From contig USET01000034.1 of NCBI GenBank assembly GCA_900553765.1, positions 1 through 10,157 on the forward strand: 10,157 nt of DNA, given 5' to 3'. The notes below the pieces were generated by a model. It saw nothing but the letters and a program-made list of their open reading frames with translations. It had not been told where the DNA came from and searched no databases. Position numbers and translations under genes: made by a program. The stretch's first letter is position 1, and every line of letters starts with the position of its first letter. Of this stretch, positions 1 through 6,803 are shown piece by piece. This DNA comes from an uncultured Mycoplasmatota bacterium (GTDB lineage: Bacteria > Bacillota_I > Bacilli_A > RF39 > UBA660).

Positions 1-797
1 CCATCAGCCACATTTTTTAATGTCTCTAAACTCTTCAACGTAAGAACTGCCGAATCCGCTTTTGCTTCCTTCAACAAACGAATTCCATCAGCTTCAGCTT
101 GTTTTAACTTGATCAGTGCTTCTGCTTCTCCTTCAGCAATCTTAATCTGAGATTCTTTTTTTGCTTCTGCTCTTAAAATTGCACTTTCTTTTTCTCCTTC
201 GGCAATTAGAATACTAGATTTTTTCTCTCCTTCTGCCTGTAAGATCTTCTCACGACGTTCACGTTCAGCACGCATTTGTTTTTCCATTGCATCCTGAATA
301 TCACGTGGTGGTACTATATTTTTAACTTCGACACGGTTTACTTTAATTCCCCAAGGATCTGTCGCTTCATCTAAGATAGAACGCATTTTAGAATTGATAA
401 TATCTCGAGATGTCAAAGTTTGATCTAATTCTAATTCTCCAATAATATTACGAAGTGTCGTTGCTGTTAAGTTTTCAATCGCATTAATTGGATTTTCAAC
501 ACCATATGTGTATAATTTCGCATCTGTAATTTGAAAATACACGACAGTATCGATTTGCATTGTAACGTTATCTTTTGTAATCACTGGTTGCGGTGCGAAA
601 TCTTTGACGATTTCCTTTAAAGAAACGACATTCGCAATACGATCTAAAAATGGAATTTTCACATGTAATCCATTGCGCCATGTTTCATGATAAGATCCAA
701 TTCTCTCTAATACATAAGCTTTTGCTTGTGGAACAATTTTAATATTTGGTATCACAAGCACAGCTACCAAAACAATTAAAATAATAAATATTTCCAT
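1..797 (-). CDS. SPFH/band-7 (stomatin/QmcA-like) membrane protein, C-terminus cut by window edge
   Basis: The frame opens at ATG 797 and stays open to base 1, giving 265 codons with no stop, so the C-terminus lies outside the window. Residues 2-17 form one hydrophobic anchor. An SPFH (band-7) domain follows at roughly residues 20-180, with the family-like stretches RIGSYHETWRNGLHVKIPFLD and VKNIVPPRDIQDAME. From about residue 180 there is a long Ala/Glu/Lys helical repeat (several copies of AEGEK/AEAKK type) typical of the oligomerising coiled coil of stomatins, QmcA and flotillin relatives. These proteins form large rings or microdomains at the inner membrane. The family usually reaches about 300-320 residues, so perhaps 40-50 are missing. 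The start is supported by AAGGAG at 804-809, six bases upstream. The gene begins 1 bp after the nfeD-like stop and is probably translated with it. The family assignment is secure; the exact cellular role is not known from sequence. Confidence 0.93.
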   Translation of the reverse strand, partial: MEIFIILIVLVAVLVIPNIKIVPQAKAYVLERIGSYHETWRNGLHVKIPFLDRIANVVSLKEIVKDFAPQPVITKDNVTMQIDTVVYFQITDAKLYTYGVENPINAIENLTATTLRNIIGELELDQTLTSRDIINSKMRSILDEATDPWGIKVNRVEVKNIVPPRDIQDAMEKQMRAERERREKILQAEGEKKSSILIAEGEKESAILRAEAKKESQIKIAEGEAEALIKLKQAEADGIRLLKEAKADSAVLTLKSLETLKNVAD

Positions 798-798
798 A

Positions 799-1215
799 TT
801 ATTCTCCTTCTTTCTCTACCTTAATTTTCACACCTGTCCTTTTCACAATCTTTACGACAGTATCAGGCATAATCTCTTCATCCGCATAAGCTGTCCAAAG
901 TTTTCCGTCCGCTTTTACCTCTCCAGTGGTCTTTGTGATCTTTTCTGTTACTAATCCATCCATTCCAATGACTCGATCTAAATTCGTCTCGATCTTTGGA
1001 CGGTGAAAATACTTTTTCAATATAGGTTTTGTAACGATCAACAAAAAAATTCCAAAGAGTGCAAAAACGGCAAATTGTACTGTAATACTATCTGTAAAAA
1101 ACGACAAAATCATAGCGATGATCCCACTTACAACAAACCAAATCGTCGTTAAATTTACTGTGATTGCTTCGATTACGGCAAGTACAATTACCAGGATAAG
1201 CCAACCATAGAACAT
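799..1215 (-). CDS. NfeD-family membrane protein, short form (partner of the SPFH protein)
   Basis: This 138-residue protein starts with about 65-70 hydrophobic residues that can form two to four membrane helices (short loop around TDSITVQ). A basic stretch (KKYFHRPK) follows, then a soluble C-terminal domain from about residue 80 containing GMDGLVTEKI, GEVKADGKLWTAYAD and TVVKIVKRTGVKIKVE. That C-terminal part matches the OB-fold (NfeD C-terminal) pattern. The length fits the short NfeD1b-type members that lack the ClpP-like protease domain. In many bacteria these are encoded directly beside an SPFH/stomatin gene and are thought to work with it in membrane quality control or microdomain assembly; the 1-bp spacing here is that arrangement. 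AGAGGTGA (1221-1228) lies five bases before ATG 1215. Another ATG at 1219 is out of frame and is not the start. Family call confident, function inferred from family context. Confidence 0.9.
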   Translation of the reverse strand: MFYGWLILVIVLAVIEAITVNLTTIWFVVSGIIAMILSFFTDSITVQFAVFALFGIFLLIVTKPILKKYFHRPKIETNLDRVIGMDGLVTEKITKTTGEVKADGKLWTAYADEEIMPDTVVKIVKRTGVKIKVEKEGE

Positions 1216-1235
1216 TCATCTCACCTCTTGCCTCT

Positions 1236-1264
1236 ATTATAGCTTATGCTTTACTAAAGTACAA
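1236..1264 (-). promoter_or_regulatory. Sigma-A-type promoter for the nfeD-like/SPFH pair
   Basis: Reading the minus strand, TTGTAC (1264-1259) is separated by exactly 17 bases from a perfect TATAAT (1241-1236). Transcription would start near 1229, just upstream of the ribosome binding site of the NfeD-family gene. The promoter sits immediately after the terminator of the upstream glycosyltransferase operon, so the pair appears to be its own housekeeping-type transcription unit. Confidence 0.75.
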
Positions 1265-1297
1265 TAGAAAAGATTCAAAAGCATTCTTTTGAATCTT
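1262..1297 (-). terminator. Intrinsic terminator of the membrane protein/WbsX operon
   Basis: A perfect 12-bp inverted repeat (AAGATTCAAAAG and CTTTTGAATCTT, 1270-1281 and 1286-1297) with a four-base loop overlaps the stop codon of the WbsX-like gene. On the minus strand the stem is followed by a U-rich run (UUCUAUU, with UU also in the stem end). The U-tract is short, so efficiency is uncertain, but location and stem are convincing. Confidence 0.7.
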
Positions 1298-2759
1298 AAT
1301 CTTTCTTTTTCGTTTTACGTTCCTGATAAGGTAAATCAAATATAGCCTTTGAAAGTGTATTGATATTCGTATAACCATATTTTTTATCGGGCTCTAAATA
1401 CGTTCCTTCAGCCCATTCGTTCCATGCATTTACAAAAATAAATCTATCTTCTTCACGATGTCTCTTTCTCGTAAATTTGACAATCGTTCGAACCCAATCG
1501 TAAAATTTTTTAGGTGAATAACCATAAAATATCATTGGATTCACTTTACGCCGAGGAGTGTTATCCCATCCCATAGTACAAGAATAGTAAAATGGAATAA
1601 TTGGAAAATGTGGCTGATATCTTTCGATCGCTTGATCTACAATCTTTTCATAATCGTATACTTCTTTGCTTGGAAGATCATCTATATGATTCTCTACACC
1701 AGCAAAATAATGAGGTGCAAAATCGAATTCTGCATCGACAATCCCTGCAAATTCATGTTCATTCTTTTGCATAGGATAGCGAATCCAAACAAGAATCTCC
1801 CCGATTCCTTCTTCTCTTGCACAAACACGCCAAGCATTGACAAGTTCTTCTAAATTAGGAATTTCCGCAATATTATATATCATTATAATTGGTTTTCCAT
1901 CGATGCGAATATATCTCTCATCCATCAAGTACTTTTTAATATCTCGTATAAACGCACGATAGTCATCCTTCTTATATTCTTGTTTCATAATAATATCATG
2001 CTGCGAACCATCCCATGCACGCGTCCAGTTTTCATTTGCCCAGCAGAATAGAAATGGAAAATCAAGATCTTTATTTTCTAAAAATATATCGACTGGTTTT
2101 TCCATCAATCGTTTTCCACTAAACCAATAATAGTAAAAAGCAAACCCATAAATACCATGTCTCTTTGCTAAATCGATCTGACGTTTTAACGTCTCTTTGT
2201 TATCTAGCGTATAATATCCGATATCATCGTGTGGTTCTCTCGGTTGATAATGTCCGGGAAAAAGTGGTTTCGCTTTGCGTGTATTCACCCACTCGGTAAA
2301 TCCTTTTCCCCACCATTCATCATTTTCAGGAAATGTATGATATTGAGGCAAGTAAAAAGTCAACGTTTTAATATCTGTGTGATATTTGGAAAAATCTTGA
2401 TCTTCTTCATAATGACTGCGATAAGGTTTTCCTTTTTTCGGCTTTGGTTCGTCTTTCTTATCTATATCAGATTTTAAAACTTGTTCCTGTGATAAAGTAA
2501 CTTCTTTCGGCTTTGAAAAATGACGGCAACAATAAACAACCTTTCTCATTTTTTCTAATGCTTTCCATCCCTTACTATTTAATTTCGCATCTTGCAATGC
2601 AATCAACTCTTCTAAATAATGACATTGATTTTCCAATTGTTGATATTGAAGTTTCATTTGCATCACTTTTTGTTTTTCGAGATTTTTCTCCGTTTCTAAT
2701 TCGATGATTCTTCTCCTATATTCATATTCTTTTACATCCGCTTTATCTACATCTGTCAT
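1296..2759 (-). CDS. WbsX-type glycosyltransferase / GH99-like domain protein with N-terminal coiled coil
   Basis: This 487-residue protein has a charged, coiled-coil-like N-terminus (about residues 10-60), a linker rich in Lys/Pro/Glu (80-125), and then a full WbsX (glycosyltransferase WbsX / glycosyl hydrolase 99-like) domain from about 130 to 480. Recognisable family blocks are FYLPQYH (135-141), WWGKGFTEW (149-157), ANENWTRAWD (241-250) and NAWNEWAEG followed by LEPD (454-468). Members occur in O-antigen, capsule and surface-glycan clusters, often as modules of larger proteins, and are assumed to process polysaccharides. The enzymatic reaction is poorly defined. There is no signal peptide or membrane helix, so a cytoplasmic location is expected. 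A longer reading with ATG at 2861 would overlap the preceding gene by about 90 bases; ATG 2759, with GGAGGG six bases before it, is the better start. The upstream membrane-protein gene ends 11 bp earlier, so the two are probably one operon. The domain is secure, substrate unknown. Confidence 0.88.
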   Translation of the reverse strand: MTDVDKADVKEYEYRRRIIELETEKNLEKQKVMQMKLQYQQLENQCHYLEELIALQDAKLNSKGWKALEKMRKVVYCCRHFSKPKEVTLSQEQVLKSDIDKKDEPKPKKGKPYRSHYEEDQDFSKYHTDIKTLTFYLPQYHTFPENDEWWGKGFTEWVNTRKAKPLFPGHYQPREPHDDIGYYTLDNKETLKRQIDLAKRHGIYGFAFYYYWFSGKRLMEKPVDIFLENKDLDFPFLFCWANENWTRAWDGSQHDIIMKQEYKKDDYRAFIRDIKKYLMDERYIRIDGKPIIMIYNIAEIPNLEELVNAWRVCAREEGIGEILVWIRYPMQKNEHEFAGIVDAEFDFAPHYFAGVENHIDDLPSKEVYDYEKIVDQAIERYQPHFPIIPFYYSCTMGWDNTPRRKVNPMIFYGYSPKKFYDWVRTIVKFTRKRHREEDRFIFVNAWNEWAEGTYLEPDKKYGYTNINTLSKAIFDLPYQERKTKKKD

Positions 2760-2765
2760 AATTAA

Positions 2766-2771
2766 CCCTCC
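2766..2771 (-). promoter_or_regulatory. Ribosome binding site that fixes the WbsX-like start
   Basis: GGAGGG on the minus strand lies six bases before ATG 2759 and touches the stop codon (2771-2773) of the upstream gene. It favours the 487-residue product over the longer frame starting inside the neighbour. Confidence 0.8.
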
Positions 2772-3631
2772 TATCTCGATGACCCCTCTCTTTTTCTTTG
2801 CAACAATGTACATATCAAATAAATCGTACCTACGCCGATCATGATTCCCAATACAATCCATCCCACTTGTTCAGTCCATTTCACTGTCTCATCTATATAC
2901 GGTCCTAACAAATCAACGGCAAATGCTAGTTGTGGCGTCGTTGCACTTGCGATCGCAAACTGAAAAAATTGTGTGAAAACAAAAGAATAAAGTACAGCTA
3001 GTCCTGTCGGAATCATAAGATAAAGAAAAAAATTGCGATTTAAATTTAACATCCAAAGACCTATTATAAAAACACCAGCAATCAGCAATATAATCCAACT
3101 GATATTTTCATTTAATAATACATTGATATCTGATGAATCGATGACAATTTGATAAACCTCTTTGGGAATTTGATCGATCAGTTGGTAGATATCTTCTGAC
3201 ATTTGCCTTAAAATCGGCTCTTTGGTTTGACTATTCCAATTTATTTTAAAATCCCTTTCGATCATCGCACTATGTTCGTTTAAAATCGTAAATAGTTCTG
3301 TTTTTGACAAACGATGATCTAGTTTATTTGTTTTTTGATTTTCAATTACCGTTTTTACCAAGATGGAAATGAGATCCGTCTGCAATATATCCGTCGTACT
3401 CGTCCCGATCCAAGGACGTGCTTTTACTAATGAATTGATTTGATCTAATAATGTTCCTTGCTCTAGCTCGATCATTTGAAACAAAGTCTCGTAATCTGCC
3501 TCGTATAAGCTTTCTTCTATGTGATTTTCACTCACAACAATTTGAAACTGTTGTATTGCAATAGTGCCAATGACACATATTGTAATCATGAAAGCGAAAA
3601 AGATAGAACCTATTTTTCTTAGGCGCTTCAT
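2771..3631 (-). CDS. Unrecognised membrane protein with four predicted helices and a large extracytoplasmic loop
   Basis: I do not recognise this 286-residue protein. Its N-terminus has a basic patch (MKRLRK) and one hydrophobic helix (about 7-27). A polar, helix-rich domain of about 150 residues (28-175) follows. Three more hydrophobic segments come near 178-195, 201-222 and 257-275, and the tail is basic (QRKREGSSR). By the positive-inside rule both termini are probably cytoplasmic and the polar domain is outside. No catalytic motif or lipobox is visible. ATG 3631 has AGGAGG five bases upstream and an extended -10 promoter just behind it. An upstream in-frame ATG at 3700 lacks a ribosome site and would place coding sequence over both divergent promoters. 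The gene is followed after 11 bp by the WbsX-like enzyme, suggesting a joint envelope or polysaccharide role, which is inference. Reality of the gene is well supported; function unknown. Confidence 0.82.
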   Translation of the reverse strand: MKRLRKIGSIFFAFMITICVIGTIAIQQFQIVVSENHIEESLYEADYETLFQMIELEQGTLLDQINSLVKARPWIGTSTTDILQTDLISILVKTVIENQKTNKLDHRLSKTELFTILNEHSAMIERDFKINWNSQTKEPILRQMSEDIYQLIDQIPKEVYQIVIDSSDINVLLNENISWIILLIAGVFIIGLWMLNLNRNFFLYLMIPTGLAVLYSFVFTQFFQFAIASATTPQLAFAVDLLGPYIDETVKWTEQVGWIVLGIMIGVGTIYLICTLLQRKREGSSR

Positions 3632-3636
3632 ACTCT

Positions 3637-3642
3637 CCTCCT
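3637..3642 (-). promoter_or_regulatory. Ribosome binding site that fixes the membrane-protein start
   Basis: AGGAGG on the minus strand stands five bases before ATG 3631. It supports this start over the in-frame ATG at 3700, which has no comparable site. Confidence 0.75.
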
Positions 3643-3649
3643 TTTTTTC

Positions 3650-3658
3650 ATTATAACA
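3650..3658 (-). promoter_or_regulatory. Extended -10 promoter element for the membrane protein/WbsX operon
   Basis: TGTTATAAT on the minus strand combines a perfect TATAAT with the TGn extension. The position where a -35 box is expected (around 3673-3678, CACAAA) is poor, so the extended -10 would have to carry most of the recognition. It lies 18 bases upstream of the start codon, so the leader would be very short. Confidence 0.5.
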
Positions 3659-3677
3659 CAGTTTTAAATGATTTTGT

Positions 3678-3705
3678 GATAATTTATAAAACACAATCAT
3701 ATAGT
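3678..3705 (+). promoter_or_regulatory. Candidate sigma-E (mother-cell) promoter of spoIVA
   Basis: GATAATT (3678-3684), 13 bases, then CATATAGT (3698-3705) resembles the sigma-E pattern KMATATT / CATACAHT (five of seven positions in the -35; the -10 keeps CATA and the final T). Transcription would start near 3712, some 19 bases before the spoIVA ATG. In Bacillus subtilis spoIVA is transcribed by sigma-E RNA polymerase, which makes the match meaningful, but the site is a visual match only. Confidence 0.5.
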
Positions 3706-3730
3706 AAACTAGAAAGAAAGTAGGGATCAG

Positions 3731-5206
3731 ATGGAAAAAATAGAAATTATCAAAAGTATTACAGAACGAACCGGTGGAGACATTTATCTAGGTGTCGTTG
3801 GAGCGGTTCGAACGGGAAAATCAACTTTCATAAAAAAAGTAATTGAAAACCTCGTTGTTCCAAACATAGAAGACGAGTATGAAAGAAAGCGTGCATTAGA
3901 TGAAATACCACAAAGCGCACAAGGAAAAACAATTATGACAACAGAGCCTAAATTCGTACCTAGCAATGCTGCGAAAATTCAAATCGACGATTTTAGTGCG
4001 AACGTACGCCTCGTCGACTGTGTAGGTTACGTCATTCCTAATGCGAAAGGATACGAGGATGAAAATGGGCCTCGCATGGTTAAAACCCCATGGTATGATG
4101 AAGAAATTCCATTTATCGAGGCTGCAGAAGTCGGTACAGAGAAAGTGATTAAAGATCACTCTACGATCGGAATCGTCGTAACTACAGATGGATCGATCGG
4201 TGAGCTGAATCGTGTCGACTACGTCGAAGCAGAAAATAGAGTTGTCGCAGAATTAAAAGAAATTGGAAAACCATTTATCGTCCTTCTAAATTCAACACAT
4301 CCGATGTTGCCTGAAACAGAACGTCTCGCTGAAAAAATGCAAGAAGAATATGATGTTCCAGTTTTACCAATCAGCATTGAAAATATGACGGAAAGAGATA
4401 TCTATAATATCTTGAGAGAAGCCTTATACGAATTTCCAGTACTAGAGGTAAATGTCGATATGCCAGAATGGATCGCATGTTTATCTGCAAATCATTGGCT
4501 TAAGAAGATATATATAGATAAAATTAGAGAAAGTGTAATCGAAATCGATAAATTACGTGATATTGAACACATCACATCACATTTTCAAGATTGTGAATAT
4601 ATCAGTAAAGCATATCTTTCCAATGTCGATACTTCAACTGGTATCGTTACAGTGTCACTCAACGCACCAGGTGACCTTTACAATCAAATATTAAAAGATA
4701 TCATCGGTGTAGATATCACAAGCAAAGCCGCTCTACTCACCTTATTCCAGGATTACACCGAGGCAAAACAAGAATACGATCAAATCAAGGGTGCGCTCAA
4801 AATGGTCAAACAAACGGGATATGGAGTTGCGACCCCAACACTTGCCGATATGAAACTCGATACACCTGAAATTCTAAAACAAGGAAGTAGATATGGTGTT
4901 AAATTAAAAGCAGTCGCACCATCTATTCACATGATCAGAGTAGATGTAGAATCTACCTTCGAACCAATTATTGGATCGGAACTTCAAAGTAAAGAACTGA
5001 TCAATCATTTAATGAAAGATAGCGACAAAGATGCGAGCGCTATATGGAAAAGTGAAATATTTGGACGCAGCTTAGACGTCATCGTTCAAGAAGGAATCCA
5101 AGCAAAATTATCACTGCTTCCAGAAAATGCAAGATACAAACTTCAACAAACTTTATCTAAATTGGTAAATAAAGGGAGCGGTAATTTATTTGCAATCGTT
5201 TTATAA
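3731..5206 (+). CDS. spoIVA: Stage IV sporulation protein A, spore-coat morphogenetic ATPase
   Basis: SpoIVA is made in the mother cell and polymerises, driven by ATP hydrolysis, into the basement layer on the forespore surface that anchors the spore coat and is also needed for cortex formation. The 491-residue product matches the family along its whole length and nearly equals the 492 residues I recall for B. subtilis. Visible features are ERTGGDIYLGVVGAVRTGKS with the Walker A lysine at 30, the TIMTTEPKF segment with paired threonines 70-71 (the sensor threonines described for the family), RLVDCVGY with a Walker-B-like Asp 96, STIGIVVTTDGSIG, and the conserved C-terminus (GRSLDVIVQEGIQAKLSLLP to GSGNLFAIVL). 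The extreme C-terminus is the part needed for membrane anchoring through SpoVM in B. subtilis. A modest ribosome site (TAGGGA) precedes ATG 3731. A sigma-E-like promoter lies upstream and a terminator overlaps the stop, so it appears monocistronic. Identification is as good as sequence can give. Confidence 0.98.
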   Translation: MEKIEIIKSITERTGGDIYLGVVGAVRTGKSTFIKKVIENLVVPNIEDEYERKRALDEIPQSAQGKTIMTTEPKFVPSNAAKIQIDDFSANVRLVDCVGYVIPNAKGYEDENGPRMVKTPWYDEEIPFIEAAEVGTEKVIKDHSTIGIVVTTDGSIGELNRVDYVEAENRVVAELKEIGKPFIVLLNSTHPMLPETERLAEKMQEEYDVPVLPISIENMTERDIYNILREALYEFPVLEVNVDMPEWIACLSANHWLKKIYIDKIRESVIEIDKLRDIEHITSHFQDCEYISKAYLSNVDTSTGIVTVSLNAPGDLYNQILKDIIGVDITSKAALLTLFQDYTEAKQEYDQIKGALKMVKQTGYGVATPTLADMKLDTPEILKQGSRYGVKLKAVAPSIHMIRVDVESTFEPIIGSELQSKELINHLMKDSDKDASAIWKSEIFGRSLDVIVQEGIQAKLSLLPENARYKLQQTLSKLVNKGSGNLFAIVL

Positions 5207-5219
5207 CGATTGCTTTTTT
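5192..5219 (+). terminator. Intrinsic terminator of spoIVA
   Basis: GCAATCGTT and AACGATTGC (5192-5200, 5205-5213) form a perfect 9-bp stem with loop TTAT, followed by six T residues. The stem includes the last codons and the TAA stop of spoIVA. Confidence 0.88.
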
Positions 5220-5238
5220 CTATATATTGTGTTAATAT
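5210..5238 (+). promoter_or_regulatory. Candidate promoter of the 482-residue protein gene
   Basis: TTGCTT (5210-5215), a 17-base spacer, then TAATAT (5233-5238) preceded by TGT, giving an extended -10. The -35 is mediocre and overlaps the end of the spoIVA terminator. The spacing and TGn element make it plausible as a vegetative-type promoter. No sigma-E-like pair was evident at this gene. Confidence 0.45.
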
Positions 5239-5259
5239 AGCCACCTGAGAGGTGAAATT

Positions 5260-6708
5260 ATGTCATTACCATCAACGGGAATAATGAAAAAAAATGAAAA
5301 GAAAAATATGTTTGCAAGGGAGATGAATCGTATCTTATCCTTACCAAAAAACTCATTTCAAGAATTAATTGAGGACTGTAAAGAAAAAGGAATCGCTCAA
5401 GCTGCAAAAGATTACAACTTTAATCCTGACGTACTTTTCTTAGCATATCAAAACTATGAAGAAGAAAAAGCGATAAAAGAAAGAAAAAAACAAGGAATTA
5501 CGAGAGAATCTCTTATTTGTAATGTTCAAACATTTGTCGATCCTAATTCATATATCAAATATATTGCCGGTCGTAACAATGACGGAGAATTACTTTTTTA
5601 TCAAGAATATTCAGCTACTGCGATGCGAAACTTAAATCGTATCTTATTAAAAAATGCGAAACAACTATTAACTCAAAATACAAAAGATATGTCTACCAAT
5701 CTAAAAAAAATCGTAAGTGAATGGAAATGGTATATCAAAAACGAAGAAAAAATAAATGATCTTAAAAAGAAAGCAAAAGCACTTATCAAAAAGAAAGACG
5801 ACAAAAAAGTTTGGAGTATGCTCCAAATTAGATTATGGGAACTAAATGATCCTAATCTAACACTCAAAGCCCTAAATCGTCGAATCAATCAACAAGAAAC
5901 CTTCTTACAACGTTTAGAACAAGAAAACACAAAAGTCGAAGAACATCGCATTACATGGGAATCAATTCCATACCATATCTCAGAAACAAATACTACGGGA
6001 ACGATTTCCGAAAAAGATTTCTTGCTTAATGGAATATTCAATGTTACAGAATTACAATGTGAAGATCTAACTCAAATCAAAGCATTGAATCCCCTTGGAA
6101 ATGCAAAAAACTACACTTATACTATGATGAAGAAAAATTTAATGAGTCAAATAGGACATTTTTTCTCTACGCTGGAACAATATCAGTTAACAAAAGAAGA
6201 TTTAACCCCAAGATTGATAAATTATTATAATCGATATACATTATTTTTAGAGAATATAAACTTTATTGATTTACTCAACAGACATCAACAACTAGAAAAA
6301 CATCCAGAAATACTCAGTGAGCTATTAACGACAAAAATAGAAGGTTATGAAACAAATATAGGTTATTTATCTCGAACAGAATGGTTCTTATTAGATAAAT
6401 ATTTCGGAATGAATTATCTTGTATCATTTGAGCCAGACTTCGATGGACATAGAGAATTTTACCTTCTAGAGACAAGACACAATCACAATCAAAAGAATCC
6501 AGTGTCTCGACGAATGAAAACTAACATTCAAAAAATGCTAGCAGAATTAGATGCATCAGAACAAGGTACAGTTTATACTCCAACATTTACTCAGTTACTT
6601 GAACATGCTCGCTGGTTCTTAAATGAAGAAGATCCATTACAAATCATGCTAGATGGAAAAGCACCGAAAATTGTTTCCGAAAGAGCACCAATTAAAAAGA
6701 AAAAATAA
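5260..6708 (+). CDS. Uncharacterised Lys/Glu-rich protein (482 residues) downstream of spoIVA
   Basis: I do not recognise this protein. It is hydrophilic, with no signal peptide or membrane helix, so it is expected in the cytoplasm. Residues 33-70 (SFQELIEDCKEKGI..AQAAKDYNFNPDVLF) have the rhythm of a helix-turn-helix, with a Gly-x-x-x-Ala-Ala core and a second helix after NFNP, hinting at DNA binding; this is only a pattern impression. Residues 135-180 are dense in Lys/Glu and helical (SEWKWYIKNEEKINDLKKKA), 205-230 look like a coiled coil, and the tail ends in a poly-lysine run (IKKKK). The C-terminal third (about 370-440) is richer in aromatic residues (TEWFLLDKYFGMNYLVSFEPDFDG) and may be a folded domain. 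GAGAGGTG stands five bases before ATG 5260; alternative Mets at 9 and 17 lack such support. It is single-gene, with its own promoter candidate and a strong terminator. The gene is real; function unknown. Proximity to spoIVA is the only sporulation hint. Confidence 0.85.
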   Translation: MSLPSTGIMKKNEKKNMFAREMNRILSLPKNSFQELIEDCKEKGIAQAAKDYNFNPDVLFLAYQNYEEEKAIKERKKQGITRESLICNVQTFVDPNSYIKYIAGRNNDGELLFYQEYSATAMRNLNRILLKNAKQLLTQNTKDMSTNLKKIVSEWKWYIKNEEKINDLKKKAKALIKKKDDKKVWSMLQIRLWELNDPNLTLKALNRRINQQETFLQRLEQENTKVEEHRITWESIPYHISETNTTGTISEKDFLLNGIFNVTELQCEDLTQIKALNPLGNAKNYTYTMMKKNLMSQIGHFFSTLEQYQLTKEDLTPRLINYYNRYTLFLENINFIDLLNRHQQLEKHPEILSELLTTKIEGYETNIGYLSRTEWFLLDKYFGMNYLVSFEPDFDGHREFYLLETRHNHNQKNPVSRRMKTNIQKMLAELDASEQGTVYTPTFTQLLEHARWFLNEEDPLQIMLDGKAPKIVSERAPIKKKK

Positions 6709-6717
6709 TATTCAAAC

Positions 6718-6750
6718 AAAAAGACATTATTGTAAAGATAGTGTCTTTTT
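6718..6750 (+). terminator. Intrinsic terminator after the 482-residue protein gene
   Basis: AAAAAGACATTAT pairs with ATAGTGTCTTTTT (13 pairs, one of them G-U) around a seven-base loop, ending in a T5 run. It lies 9 bases past the stop codon. The A-tract on the left arm would let it act in both directions. Confidence 0.85.
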
Positions 6751-6775
6751 ACTTCTTTTTATATTAAAAACAGAG

Positions 6776-6781
6776 TACAAT
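6776..6781 (+). promoter_or_regulatory. Candidate -10 box for the alanine racemase gene
   Basis: TACAAT lies 22 bases upstream of ATG 6804. The best aligned -35 (TTCTTT at 6753-6758, 17-base spacer) is weak. Because a strong terminator stands just upstream, some promoter must exist in this 53-base gap, and this is the best match I see. Confidence 0.38.
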
Positions 6782-6803
6782 AGAATTAGAATGGAGGAAT
6801 GTT

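Noticed and set aside
1608..2707. Open plus-strand frames of 64-82 codons opposite the WbsX-like gene.
   Set aside because: They are antisense to a well-supported gene, have hydrophobic, biased composition and no ribosome sites.
2760..2861. N-terminal extension of the WbsX-like protein by 34 residues from ATG 2861.
   Set aside because: It overlaps the upstream gene by about 90 bases and lacks a ribosome site, whereas ATG 2759 has GGAGGG six bases before it.
3632..3700. N-terminal extension of the membrane protein from ATG 3700.
   Set aside because: It has no ribosome site, would bury the extended -10 promoter and AGGAGG in coding sequence, and adds a non-signal-like stretch before the basic MKRLRK start.
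6440..6520. HNH nuclease motif suggested by the RHNHNQ run in the 482-residue protein.
   Set aside because: The surrounding residues lack the beta-beta-alpha metal fold pattern and paired metal ligands; the histidines look incidental.
6759..6781. Sigma-E-like boxes TTATATT and AGTACAAT upstream of alr.
   Set aside because: The spacer is only 8 bases, too short for the usual 12-15, so the site is unlikely to function that way.
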